Source of the DNA: VSOB01 sp964389835
GTDB taxonomy: Bacteria; Bacillota; Clostridia; Lachnospirales; Lachnospiraceae
NCBI GenBank assembly: GCA_964389835.1
Contig: CAYMEZ010000011.1
Location: forward strand, 13,032 to 77,031
Direction: 5' to 3'
Length of the DNA stretch: 64,000 nucleotides
Below are positions 1-7,300 of this stretch, piece after piece (the first letter of the stretch is position 1; each line of letters opens with the position of its first letter). The position numbers and the translations under genes are program-made. The notes beneath the pieces are model-generated. The model was given only the letters and a program-made list of their open reading frames with translations, was not told the origin of the DNA and ran no database searches.

Positions 1-188
1 CCAAAAACTCCCCACAAAGAGCAGTAGTTTCTATATTAAATGTCTTTTGTGGATTCCCTTTGCCTAATATCCATTTTTTCAAAAATAGCCTTGTAGCACA
101 TAAGTTTTTTTATTCTGCAATGGTTTGGAAGTCTGCCAGGATATTCCGATATAGAATACCCTCAGCAAATCCCCGTTGTCAGCATATA
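1..188. other. left-edge stretch with no recognised gene
   Basis: These 188 bases lie downstream of the 281-aa phage gene. On the minus strand an open frame runs straight on after that gene's stop for about 45 codons before several stops, and it has no start codon with a ribosome binding site. I see no RNA gene and no clear terminator. The stretch may be decayed coding sequence or the edge of another module that continues outside the window. Confidence 0.4.
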
Positions 189-1034
189 CTAAAAATGAAC
201 CGGCAAACCATCCGCAGTCATTAACTCTCTGAGGTAGTTTTTCCACTCACTTCTTGACAAGATACCGAATAACTCGGAATCCTCCTCGAGTCTTTTATTT
301 TTGTACATTGTTTTAATTGCATCCATAACAACAGCCCTTGTTTTATCGCCAAAGAGTTCCTCGAGCTTCTTTTTCTCCGCATCTGTGTTTGTAACCATAG
401 GATATGCAGTAATAAAGTAAGCCGGATTGATTGCGTTTATCTGCTCCTCGAGTTTCTCAAAATAATCTCCCTGCAGTAATGTTGTGAACCAAACCGCATC
501 TGTGTTTGTGCTGCCCATAGGCAAACCACCGTCATAATTTGCGATAAATCTCTGCGTTGACTCTCTTAACTCCTGGAATAATGCACCGTAGGCGGTAGAA
601 TCCGGACGCTTGACATCAAAATCATGCAAAATGGAATCAACAGTATTTTCCTTTTTTTGGTACATATCCGCGAGCAATCTCAACGGCCAATATTTCCCTC
701 TATTTTTCATCTGCAAAATTTCAAACTCTACTTTGTCAAGTTCAATGCCTTTTAATGCTCTTAACTCGTTCAAAGCCTCTGTTTCAACAATAGTAACGCT
801 ATGGGAAATATAACTCTCTCCGCGCACAATAATCCTCTCAACAATTACTTTTGCACGCTCTCTAATAGGTGCGGTAATTGTTTTATATTGCTCGTCTGCC
901 TTTGCGTTCATTTCTTCCGCAATCTGTGGCAAATACTTGGAAGCGTTTGCATTTTTCTTTGAAATAAGTTTTTCGGTTTCTGTATCAATTTTCTTTGCAA
1001 ACTGTTCAATTTCTCTTTTAATCGCTTTAATCAT
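189..1034 (-). CDS. hypothetical phage-element protein, 281 aa
   Basis: I do not recognise a named family. The protein is soluble, with no membrane segment or signal peptide. Residues 1-75 are lysine- and glutamate-rich and look helical or coiled. The middle part (about 90-200) is mixed, and the C-terminus ends in a charged stretch. The ATG at 1034 is preceded by GAAAGG about nine bases upstream, which supports this start. The gene begins 29 bases after the terminase small subunit stop, so both are probably on one transcript. That position is where a terminase large subunit or portal would be expected in a full phage, but this protein has no Walker motif or nuclease signature. A packaging-associated or satellite-specific role is only inference. 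Confidence 0.7.
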   Translation of the reverse strand: MIKAIKREIEQFAKKIDTETEKLISKKNANASKYLPQIAEEMNAKADEQYKTITAPIRERAKVIVERIIVRGESYISHSVTIVETEALNELRALKGIELDKVEFEILQMKNRGKYWPLRLLADMYQKKENTVDSILHDFDVKRPDSTAYGALFQELRESTQRFIANYDGGLPMGSTNTDAVWFTTLLQGDYFEKLEEQINAINPAYFITAYPMVTNTDAEKKKLEELFGDKTRAVVMDAIKTMYKNKRLEEDSELFGILSRSEWKNYLRELMTADGLPVHF

Positions 1035-1063
1035 TTTATTTTTCCTTTCTTCTCTCTGAATTT

Positions 1064-1585
1064 TTATAACATATCCTCGATATCCGGCTCTATTTCTCCG
1101 GGTGCAAGTGTTCCCAACCTTTTAACAACCTCTTCTTTTGTTGGTAGGCTGTCAAGTTTATTTTCTTGTACTGCCTTTAATGTGAACTCGTCAGCATAAC
1201 CAAAATGATTTTTCATCACAAAGCAAAGCGTTGTGGGATTTATTTTCCCGGTCAATCCCCATTGCTCCATCAATGCCGCTATAACCTGCCTTGCTTGTCC
1301 GATAATTTGCCCCTTTGTGCCGCCGTTACAATTCCAACGCCAAAGGGTAGTCCTATCAACTCCAATAGCAAGAGCCAACATTTCTATACCTGGGCGCATA
1401 TCTTTTTCTATGGTCCATTCAAAATATTGGTTTATTCTTTCTCTTAGTTCGTCCGGGTTGTCATAATTGATTTTTGGAAGTTGTCGCAATTCTTCCATTG
1501 CAGAAATCATTTTTCCCATTTGTCCCGGCTCTAACTGTGGTTGTTGAGCATTAGAAAAATTGCTCACATGATTACCTTTAGCCAA
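1064..1585 (-). CDS. terminase small subunit / gp3-type DNA-packaging protein
   Basis: This 173-aa protein resembles the phage small-terminase (DNA-packaging gp3-like) family, which binds the packaging site and recruits the large subunit. The support is a central helix-turn-helix with the segment LALAIGVDRTTLWRW, followed by a helical part with the family-like block VMKNHFGYADEF. The start is taken as the TTG at 1585, because GGAGG lies eight bases upstream of it. The open frame extends further to an ATG at 1648, but that ATG has no ribosome binding site and overlaps the preceding small gene. The N-terminal 30 residues are polar and glutamine-rich. No large terminase subunit follows within the window, so the protein may act with a helper phage's motor, or the partner has been lost. 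Confidence 0.7.
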   Translation of the reverse strand: MAKGNHVSNFSNAQQPQLEPGQMGKMISAMEELRQLPKINYDNPDELRERINQYFEWTIEKDMRPGIEMLALAIGVDRTTLWRWNCNGGTKGQIIGQARQVIAALMEQWGLTGKINPTTLCFVMKNHFGYADEFTLKAVQENKLDSLPTKEEVVKRLGTLAPGEIEPDIEDML

Positions 1586-1648
1586 TTTATACACCTCCTC
1601 CCCACGGTGTCCGATTCCGTTAATATATGTCCGTATATAAAAGAGCAT

Positions 1649-1807
1649 CTACAATTTTACTGTTGTTCTTCCTCCGCACTTTTCACAGATTAAAACAATC
1701 GTATTTTTCCCCTCCTCCGCCTGGGCTTTCATATCGGCATGAAGTAGGATTTCATTGCATTTTTGCCCTTTTACAATTCTTTCGCACCTTATTACATAAT
1801 GTTTCAT
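1649..1807 (-). CDS. 52-aa zinc-ribbon-like small protein
   Basis: The frame starts at ATG 1807 with AAAGGA eight bases upstream and ends with TAG at 1649-1651. The 52-aa product has four cysteines, at about positions 8, 17, 41 and 44. The last two form a CEKC knuckle followed by GG, as in a zinc ribbon. It is similar in plan to small Com-like or rubredoxin-fold phage proteins, but I cannot name a family. It lies between the helix-turn-helix gene and the terminase gene, and its 3' end touches the region where an alternative terminase start would lie. Good codon structure, a ribosome binding site and paired cysteines make a real gene likely. Confidence 0.6.
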   Translation of the reverse strand: MKHYVIRCERIVKGQKCNEILLHADMKAQAEEGKNTIVLICEKCGGRTTVKL

Positions 1808-1830
1808 TGTGCATATCCTTTCTTGAAAGC

Positions 1831-1843
1831 GTTACATTGTAAC
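1831..1843. repeat. GTTACA palindrome, possible operator
   Basis: A 13-bp perfect palindrome (GTTACA-T-TGTAAC) lies between the helix-turn-helix gene and the 52-aa gene. A further GTAAC half-site lies at about 1849-1853, inside the end of the helix-turn-helix gene. The position next to a DNA-binding protein suggests an operator, but no promoter was identified beside it. Confidence 0.3.
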
Positions 1844-1844
1844 A

Positions 1845-2153
1845 TCATGTAACATCTTTAAAACTCATTTGCCCTTTTGTCTCGTTCATATACTGCCGAG
1901 CCGCTTTGATTGCCTTAAATATCCCGATTGCTCTACTTCGGAGAGTAGCAACAAACTCCTCGATTTCTGCATCATTCTCCGGCAGATAGTAGCCGCCGGT
2001 TGTACTGCTTAATATAAGCACACCCTCAGCCCTTGCCTTTTCAATATTTTTCTGCAGGACTCTAACACTCGGAAAGCCTAATTTTTCAGCAAGTTCTTTT
2101 GCGGGTATGGCGTTCTTTTTACCTTTGGGCAATACTGCATTATAATCAATCAT
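1845..2153 (-). CDS. small winged-helix/HTH phage protein, 102 aa
   Basis: The 102-aa protein begins with a helix-turn-helix-like segment (PAKELAEKLGFPSVRVLQKNIEKARAE split over two helices), followed by a beta-hairpin wing (VLILSSTTGGYYLPEND) and a long C-terminal helix. This layout is common in small regulatory proteins of Firmicutes phages, where the wing includes GYYLP. The ATG at 2153 has GAGGAGGG about eight bases upstream. The gene overlaps the end of the preceding gene by eight bases, which implies translational coupling. It probably regulates or assists replication or packaging of the element; the exact target is unknown. Confidence 0.65.
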   Translation of the reverse strand: MIDYNAVLPKGKKNAIPAKELAEKLGFPSVRVLQKNIEKARAEGVLILSSTTGGYYLPENDAEIEEFVATLRSRAIGIFKAIKAARQYMNETKGQMSFKDVT

Positions 2154-2421
2154 CTTTTTCGCCCTCCTCTACAATCCACCCCGCAATAGAGAAAGTAAAA
2201 TCACTATGGGCGCGGATTATATAACATTCATTATGTCGCCCCGAAAAATAACCCATTTCGACCCTGCCGGAATAAGTAACGCAAAATATACCAATCGCAC
2301 CCGTGATATAATAGTCAAGGTCCTCTTTTTGGATGGGTTCAAACTCCCACCCCTCTGTTATATCCTCATGCTTTGCAATTTTTTCATTTACAATGTTTGC
2401 ATTTGTTTTATAAAAATTCAC
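2146..2421 (-). CDS. hypothetical phage-element protein, 91 aa
   Basis: This is a 91-aa acidic soluble protein that I cannot place in a family. It starts with GTG at 2421, with AAAGGGG nine bases upstream. The product contains a block DYYITGAIGIFCVTYSGRVE that looks like beta strands and ends in an acidic tail. Its last eight bases overlap the start of the helix-turn-helix gene. Many small genes of this kind occur in the early regions of Firmicutes phages. Confidence 0.6.
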   Translation of the reverse strand: MNFYKTNANIVNEKIAKHEDITEGWEFEPIQKEDLDYYITGAIGIFCVTYSGRVEMGYFSGRHNECYIIRAHSDFTFSIAGWIVEEGEKDD

Positions 2422-2435
2422 TTTTTCAACCCCTT

Positions 2436-2789
2436 TCAGTCATTGTGTGACTCGTAGTATTTTAATTCTCTGATTTTCCCAGAAAAAAAGTGGTTTATGT
2501 GGTAATCACAATTTTTATAATTTGTCATAAAATACGCCGGTATCATCAACTTGTAATCTTCAACACTAATATCAAGCGTGCTATCTTCACAATTACCAAC
2601 ACATACAAAAGGCATATTTTCAATAATGTTTTTAATCTGTCCTACATTTATAACCGGGTGCTTTTCTTCTGTAAAATGTTCATAAGCTGCAAAAAACAAT
2701 TCAAAAATCTCTATTGTGTCTTTAAGTGAGTAGGATGTATTACAATGATTAAACAGCCACTCAATTCCTTTTTTTAAATCCTGATTCAT
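2436..2789 (-). CDS. hypothetical phage-element protein, 117 aa
   Basis: This 117-aa protein has no recognised domain. It is mainly helical at the N-terminus (LKKGIEWLFNHCNTSYSLKD) and carries a few cysteines and histidines spread through the C-terminal half without a clear metal motif. The ATG at 2789 is preceded by AAAGGA seven to eight bases upstream. It stands in the same minus-strand series as its neighbours, 14 bases before the next gene. Confidence 0.55.
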   Translation of the reverse strand: MNQDLKKGIEWLFNHCNTSYSLKDTIEIFELFFAAYEHFTEEKHPVINVGQIKNIIENMPFVCVGNCEDSTLDISVEDYKLMIPAYFMTNYKNCDYHINHFFSGKIRELKYYESHND

Positions 2790-2897
2790 TTGTTTCCTTT
2801 CTGCTGTGGTGTTTTCCGCAATTTGGAAAACCCTTTTCCCTTATCCCTTTATAACCTTTTTCCCTTTTTTGGTACTGTATTTGTATATAGGTATTTG

Positions 2898-2984
2898 TTA
2901 TTGGCATGCACTGACATAAGCACAAAAATCATGCATTGCAAAAAATGCATTTGCATATTTTGCATTAAATAAAATGCATTTGCA
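2898..2984 (-). pseudogene. decayed Asn-Ala-rich tail of the replisome-organizer gene
   Basis: Directly after the TAA of the neighbouring replisome-organizer-like gene, the same reading frame stays open for 28 codons and contains the block NAKYANAFFAMH. Asn-Ala repeats of this kind form the linker that follows the N-terminal domain in longer phage homologues, as far as I recall. At DNA level the region is a run of ATGCA units. It therefore looks like the former continuation of the gene, cut off by a stop codon. The rest up to 2789 shows no further recognisable coding. Confidence 0.45.
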
Positions 2985-3266
2985 TTATGTCTTTTCGCTT
3001 TCTTTTTCCCAACGTGCATTAGCAGCCGCCGCCCTTTTTACTCTGATTGTTTCATATCTCTCTGTATCTGCATCTATTTGTGGCTTTATCATTATCCAAA
3101 GGGCTTTAAGGGTTGCATCACTCCCAAAATTCGGCTCTTTGTTATCTCTTGAATATTCACAAATACTATTAACCATTGTTTGACATTGGGATGATTCCAA
3201 AGTTTTTAATACTTCAAATACAGGCCAATACATCATAACGCCGGGCTTTTCTTTTTTCTTGGCCAT
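2985..3266 (-). CDS. phage replisome organizer-like N-terminal domain (DUF6291-type), 93 aa
   Basis: The product resembles the N-terminal domain of phage replication proteins of the DUF6291 type: VMMYWPVFEVLKTLESSQ near the start, then LWIMIKPQIDADTERYE and an Arg/Ala-rich end (KRAAAANARWEKE). In full-length relatives this domain is followed by an Asn-Ala-rich linker and a DNA-binding or DnaC-interacting part. Here a TAA stops it at 93 aa. I chose the ATG at 3266, which has GGGAGG about eleven bases upstream; an upstream TTG lacks a ribosome binding site. It would initiate replication of the element if the short form is active. Confidence 0.65.
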   Translation of the reverse strand: MAKKKEKPGVMMYWPVFEVLKTLESSQCQTMVNSICEYSRDNKEPNFGSDATLKALWIMIKPQIDADTERYETIRVKRAAAANARWEKESEKT

Positions 3267-3302
3267 TCGTCCGCTTGCCTCCCGCCTTTTGCTCAATTAT
3301 TT

Positions 3303-3500
3303 TTAATACTTGCCGCTATTTATTGCATCCTCAATCATGGGGATGTTATAAAGTGCAATGTTTCCGATTTTCTTTTTTGCTCCGATTTTATCCGCTATCT
3401 TATTGAGAGTGTTGCGGCTAATGCTAAAATATGATGTAGCATAGTCCACACGCCCGAAAACAGGTTTATCAATCGCCACTTTTGCAACTCTTTTTCTCAT
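3303..3500 (-). CDS. DUF6462-type small DNA-binding/excisionase-like protein, 65 aa
   Basis: The 65-aa product has the pattern of the excisionase-like DUF6462 group: a helix-turn-helix with SRNTLNKIADKIGAKKKIGN followed by a strand ALYN and a short helix. Such proteins are usually small DNA-binding factors on mobile elements. The start is the ATG at 3500 with AAAGGAGGG five bases upstream; the open frame reaches to 3572, but that extension covers a terminator hairpin. The gene is preceded by its own promoter and an intrinsic terminator within a leader of about 140 bases, so its expression may be controlled by attenuation. Confidence 0.65.
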   Translation of the reverse strand: MRKRVAKVAIDKPVFGRVDYATSYFSISRNTLNKIADKIGAKKKIGNIALYNIPMIEDAINSGKY

Positions 3501-3515
3501 GCGTTCCCTCCTTTC

Positions 3516-3577
3516 CTGCAAAGAAAAAAGAGGACACCAACAACACATTTTATTTTTATGCGTTGCTGGCATCCTCT
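3516..3577 (-). terminator. attenuator-like intrinsic terminator in the DUF6462 leader
   Basis: On the minus strand a 16-bp stem (3562-3577 with 3529-3544) closes completely if G-U pairs are allowed and is followed by TTTTTTCTTTG. The three wobble pairs only work in minus-strand RNA, which shows the strand on which the structure is kept. It lies between a promoter and the ribosome binding site of the 65-aa gene. Confidence 0.75.
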
Positions 3578-3644
3578 CGAATGCTCCACATATAATATTG
3601 AATTGTGCGAGCCTATTTTTTATCTTTACTCAGCCTTTACTTGT

Positions 3645-3673
3645 AGTATATCAACACGAGTTATACTTGCCAA
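3645..3673 (-). promoter_or_regulatory. sigma-A-type promoter, minus strand
   Basis: TTGGCA at 3668-3673 and TATACT at 3645-3650 are separated by exactly 17 bases. Transcription would start near 3638 and cross the terminator at 3516-3577 before reaching the 65-aa gene. Confidence 0.65.
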
Positions 3674-3698
3674 TTCGCAGAATAAACAAATATTTCTC

Positions 3699-3717
3699 AA
3701 CAATTTTTAAAATTGTT
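3699..3717. repeat. AACAATTT inverted repeat, possible operator
   Basis: Perfect 8-bp arms (AACAATTT / AAATTGTT) with a 3-base centre lie about 26 bases upstream of the -35 element of the minus-strand promoter. The XRE protein of the element is one candidate binder; this is inference. Confidence 0.3.
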
Positions 3718-3946
3718 CAGTCCGCTAAACACCAAAAAACGAACTTTATACATTTGGTTGTTAAGCCTCATAAACTCCGGACATATTAAAACAGTGGTTT
3801 TGCTTGTTCGTTTTTCTCTCTTTGTGCATTTTGCCACATCACAAAATAATTTTGCCGAAAAAAATATAATTGTGTAGCAAATATGTATTTATAGCGGAGC
3901 AACAAGCAGAAAATGGGGATTTTGCAAGCAGAAACACAACTTTTTA

Positions 3947-3975
3947 TTGCATCATGGTTTAGAAAGTGGTATATT
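3947..3975 (+). promoter_or_regulatory. promoter of the antisense (antitoxin) RNA
   Basis: TTGCAT at 3947-3952 and TATATT at 3970-3975 have a 17-base spacer. No coding gene follows on the plus strand; the only downstream signal is the terminator at 4045-4080, which defines a short RNA of about 100 bases. Confidence 0.6.
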
Positions 3976-3981
3976 GAACAT

Positions 3982-4080
3982 AGAAAGAGGGAAACGCTAG
4001 AGAAGCGGCTCACCCTCAACACTAAACAGCAGTTATTATTTAACAGCCGTCATTATTGCGAGTAATGGCGGCTATTTTCG
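3982..4080 (+). ncRNA. candidate type I antitoxin RNA
   Basis: The inferred transcript runs from about 3982 to the T-stretch at about 4080. It contains a 5' hairpin (GAGGG paired with CCCTC around an inner GCGGC block) and ends in the stem at 4045-4073. Its 3' end overlaps the last codons and the stop of the holin-like toxin gene on the opposite strand. This arrangement matches RatA/TxpA- and SR4/BsrG-type systems, in which a convergent antisense RNA pairs with the 3' end of the toxin mRNA. The start site is inferred from the promoter only. The remaining part of the 3578-4071 gap shows no gene. Confidence 0.55.
4045..4080 (+). terminator. shared terminator hairpin of toxin and antitoxin
   Basis: AGCCGTCATTA pairs with TAATGGCGGCT (one wobble) around a 7-base loop and is followed on the plus strand by ATTTTCGTTT. 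On the minus strand the same stem overlaps the toxin stop codon, so it may terminate both transcripts; the T-run there is weak. Confidence 0.65.
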
Positions 4081-4167
4081 TTTATCCTTGAAAATCTTAT
4101 AGCAAAGACCAACAAGGGCAACAATGAACATCCCAATCTGAATTAACTCAGAATATGTAACATACAT
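4072..4167 (-). CDS. putative holin-like toxin (type I TA), 31 aa
   Basis: The 31-aa peptide starts at ATG 4167 with AAAGGAGGG nine bases upstream. It consists of a short polar N-terminus with the motif YSELIQIGMFIVALVGLC, which is one membrane-spanning helix, and a basic tail (KIFKDKRK). This is the pattern of the putative holin-like toxin family, whose members read like MVTYEALFQLGMFIVALI. Such peptides act at the membrane and are usually silenced by an antisense RNA. Here a separate promoter lies at 4258-4286 and a convergent antisense RNA overlaps the 3' end. In the leader, a CCCTCC block about 15 bases upstream can pair either with an earlier GGAGGGG or with the Shine-Dalgarno, so translation may also be limited by structure. 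Confidence 0.75.
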   Translation of the reverse strand: MYVTYSELIQIGMFIVALVGLCYKIFKDKRK

Positions 4168-4257
4168 TGGCAACGCCCTCCTTTCTTTCGTCTGGAGGGT
4201 TAGCCCCTCCGATAAAAGAGGGTAAGCCGCCCGGCTCTCTAGGTTTCCCATGCAAAA

Positions 4258-4286
4258 ATCATATCACTCTGTATATACTTTTTCAA
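4258..4286 (-). promoter_or_regulatory. toxin promoter
   Basis: TTGAAA at 4281-4286 and TATGAT at 4258-4263 are 17 bases apart on the minus strand. Transcription would begin near 4251 and give a leader of about 85 bases before the toxin start. Confidence 0.6.
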
Positions 4287-4311
4287 TCGTCACTTTTGCT
4301 AAATTTCCCCT

Positions 4312-7300
4312 TTATGTAAATGCGTAACCGTTCGCCCTTTGCTGTGTTGTAACTGCGTCCGTGATAGTTCTGCCCGCAATTTGAACAATAGTTTGCTCTT
4401 TTTTGTCTGCCTGGCGTCTCACATCTGAGGAAATATCTTGCAATACATCAGAAAGTACATTTGTTAATGCGCTTTCTAATGCCATACCGAGGCTATTGCT
4501 TTCTAAAGTTGTTCTAAATGAGCCGCTTGCATAAATCTCCTTTTGTACTGTCCGCGTTATAACATCATTTGAAAAGTCTGCTCCGTAGTTTATTTGCATA
4601 TTTTTCAAGGCAGAATTATCAATAAACAGACTCGCACCCATGTTTATACTTGTATCACTGAAAGAGTGTGCCCAATCGTCAACAATGCCCTTTGTAGTCT
4701 TTCCAAAATCAGAAAAGCCATTGTTAAAGCCTTTGACAGACCAAACGCCCATTTCACGGAATACCTTTGACGGGCTGTTAATACCTAACACACCCTTAAA
4801 CCAACTAATTATGTCACTCCCCCATGATTTAATTGTGTCTTTACAAGTGTCATATAGCGCACCAATTCCATTTTTAAACCCATTAACTACCTCAGAGGCT
4901 ATATTGTAAAATGCGCTTGAACTTGCACCGGAATTTTTAAAAGTTGTTTTTATATCACTCGCCCAGGTTGTCAAAGCTGCTCTTGATGTTGTATAGAACG
5001 AAAGAATTTTATTTCTAAATCCATTCACAGCATCACTCGCATAAGTTGAAAAGGTTGTTGCGTTAATATTTCCGTGACCGCTAAACTTATCTTTTATATC
5101 ACTCGCCCAGGTGTTTATATATGTTCTTACAGTGGTATAAGTAGAGCCTATTTTCTCTCTAAATCCGCTTACAATATTGTTTGCATAGGTTGAAAAGGTT
5201 GTTGCGTTTATCGCCCCATTTCCTGCCCCTGCAAAGTGGTTTTTTATGTCTGAGGCCCATGCTGTCACGTTTCCCCTAACTGTAGTATAGATACTTCCAA
5301 CTTTATCTTTGAATGATGTTACAACATCATTTGCATAAGTGGCGAATGTGGTGCCATTTACGCCACCAAAAGAGGAGTTATTAAACCATTCTTTTACTTT
5401 TGTCGCCCATGCTGTCACTGTATCGCGTGCATTGGTGTATGTAGTGCTTACTTTGTTTTTAAATCCTGTTGTAATGCTTGAACCAAATTCAACAAATTTA
5501 TCTTTCAAGTCGCCACTACCGAAAAACCATTCTTTCACATCAGCAGCCCACTCTTGCACAGTTGCCATGCATTCAGAAAATTTGTTTCTTATCCCCTCGG
5601 TAAGTCCGTCAACAATAAAGCCGCCCATGGTTTTCATTTCTTTACTAGGGGATGCAATGCCAAAGGCTTCTTTAAATCCGTCTATAAAAGGCGTGAAAAT
5701 ATTATCTTTTATCCATGTTCCGGCGTCTGTCAATGCATCAGCAATTCCATTCCAAAGACCTGCAATAATATCCCCGCCGGCCTCCTCTATATAAGTATTG
5801 AAATACTCGGAAAGGTTGCCCCATGCATCTTTGAGCATATCCCAAATGCTGCCGACCAAATCAACCGCACCTTTTACGGCAGAGCCTAACAACTCCCCGA
5901 GTGAGGAAGAAACGCCGGACCAATCAAAGGACTTAAAGAAATCGCCGATTGATTCCACAATATACCCCGGCAGACCGGTCCAGTCCACCGCTTGAAATGC
6001 ACCGGTAAGAGTGTCAAGCAATCCCACACAAGCACTAGAAAGAGTGTTTGCAATGGTTCCCCAATTTATTTCTTTGAAAAAGCCGCCGATTGCCTTAATA
6101 ATACCGCCGCCCAATGATTTCCAATCTGTGCTTTTAATAAATCCGTTTAGAGCCTCAAACAAGCCCATTATTGTTTTACCTACGGACTGCCCGCCTTTTC
6201 CCCAATTTATGCCGTTTATGGCTGTGGAAAGTGCAACGCCTAAACTATTTCCAAATGCAGAAAAATCAAAAGTATTTGCCGCCTGATATATAAAGTCAAT
6301 AATGGCATTTACACCATTTAAAACAACATTGCCCAGGCCTTTCCAATCTATTGTTGAAATTGTAGAATTTAAACCCTCCGCAATGGATGAGCCTATTTTT
6401 CCCCATTCAACAGTTGTTAAGAATGTGCTAGCAAATACAATACCGGTATTGATTCCCTCGCCTATGGTTGCCCCCAATAGTTTCCAATCAAGACCACCAA
6501 CAAAGCCATTTATAAAAGTACCGATTGACTGCGCTATTTTCTGCGCTGTGTCTTTTATCTTGGTCCAATTTATCCCCTCGAGTGCTTTATTGATTTTTTC
6601 CGCCAACAGTTCCCCGATTTCTGTAAAATCGGCGTTTTCCCATGCCTCTTTTATTTTCTGTGCAAGGTCTGAGAATTTCGATTCGACCGGCAAAGTATCA
6701 AATACATCAGCACCGCCTGCGCTGTCGCTTTCTGCTCCGCTGTCATTCTGTGATAAGATATTCAATTCATCAATACCAGAAGTTGCAGAGGCGAGTTTTT
6801 TCGCTGAATTTGTGGCTTTATCCAATCCGGCGGCATAATCTCCAACAACCTTTTTTGCTTTGGTGTAGGTGCTTTTTCCTGTCAAAGCCGCGAAAAATTG
6901 ACCTATAATATTTGTTGCAGAAATGAGTTTTTCTATAAATGCGGTCAGTATCGGCGTTACAACATTTATAAGAGGCTCAAAAGCCGCAACTAAACTATTT
7001 CCAAGAGTTTTCAAACTTGATTGCATCAAAGAAATATTTTTATTAAACTCGCTCCCGGTTTTGTCTGAGTAACGTGCAAGGTTGTCAAATCCCTCTTTCA
7101 TGGAATCCAAAAGCGCAGTAATAGCCCGGCGCAATACCATAAAAGTAAAAAGCCGGGTAACGGATTTGATTTTTTTACCCAAGCCGGAGAAGGTTGCCCC
7201 CAACTTCGGAATATAGTTTTTTAACCCTCTCAATGAGCCTATTGCATTTTTACACGCTGATATAATGCCCGAACCAATCGAGCCAATTTTTGCAAAAACA

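Noticed and set aside
3786..4022. Minus-strand open frame of 78 codons between the DUF6462 leader and the toxin
   Set aside because: No ribosome binding site, unlike-protein composition, and it lies across the antisense RNA promoter and body.
5339..6838. Plus-strand open frames inside the tape-measure gene
   Set aside because: They mirror the repeats of the tape-measure gene and lack start signals.
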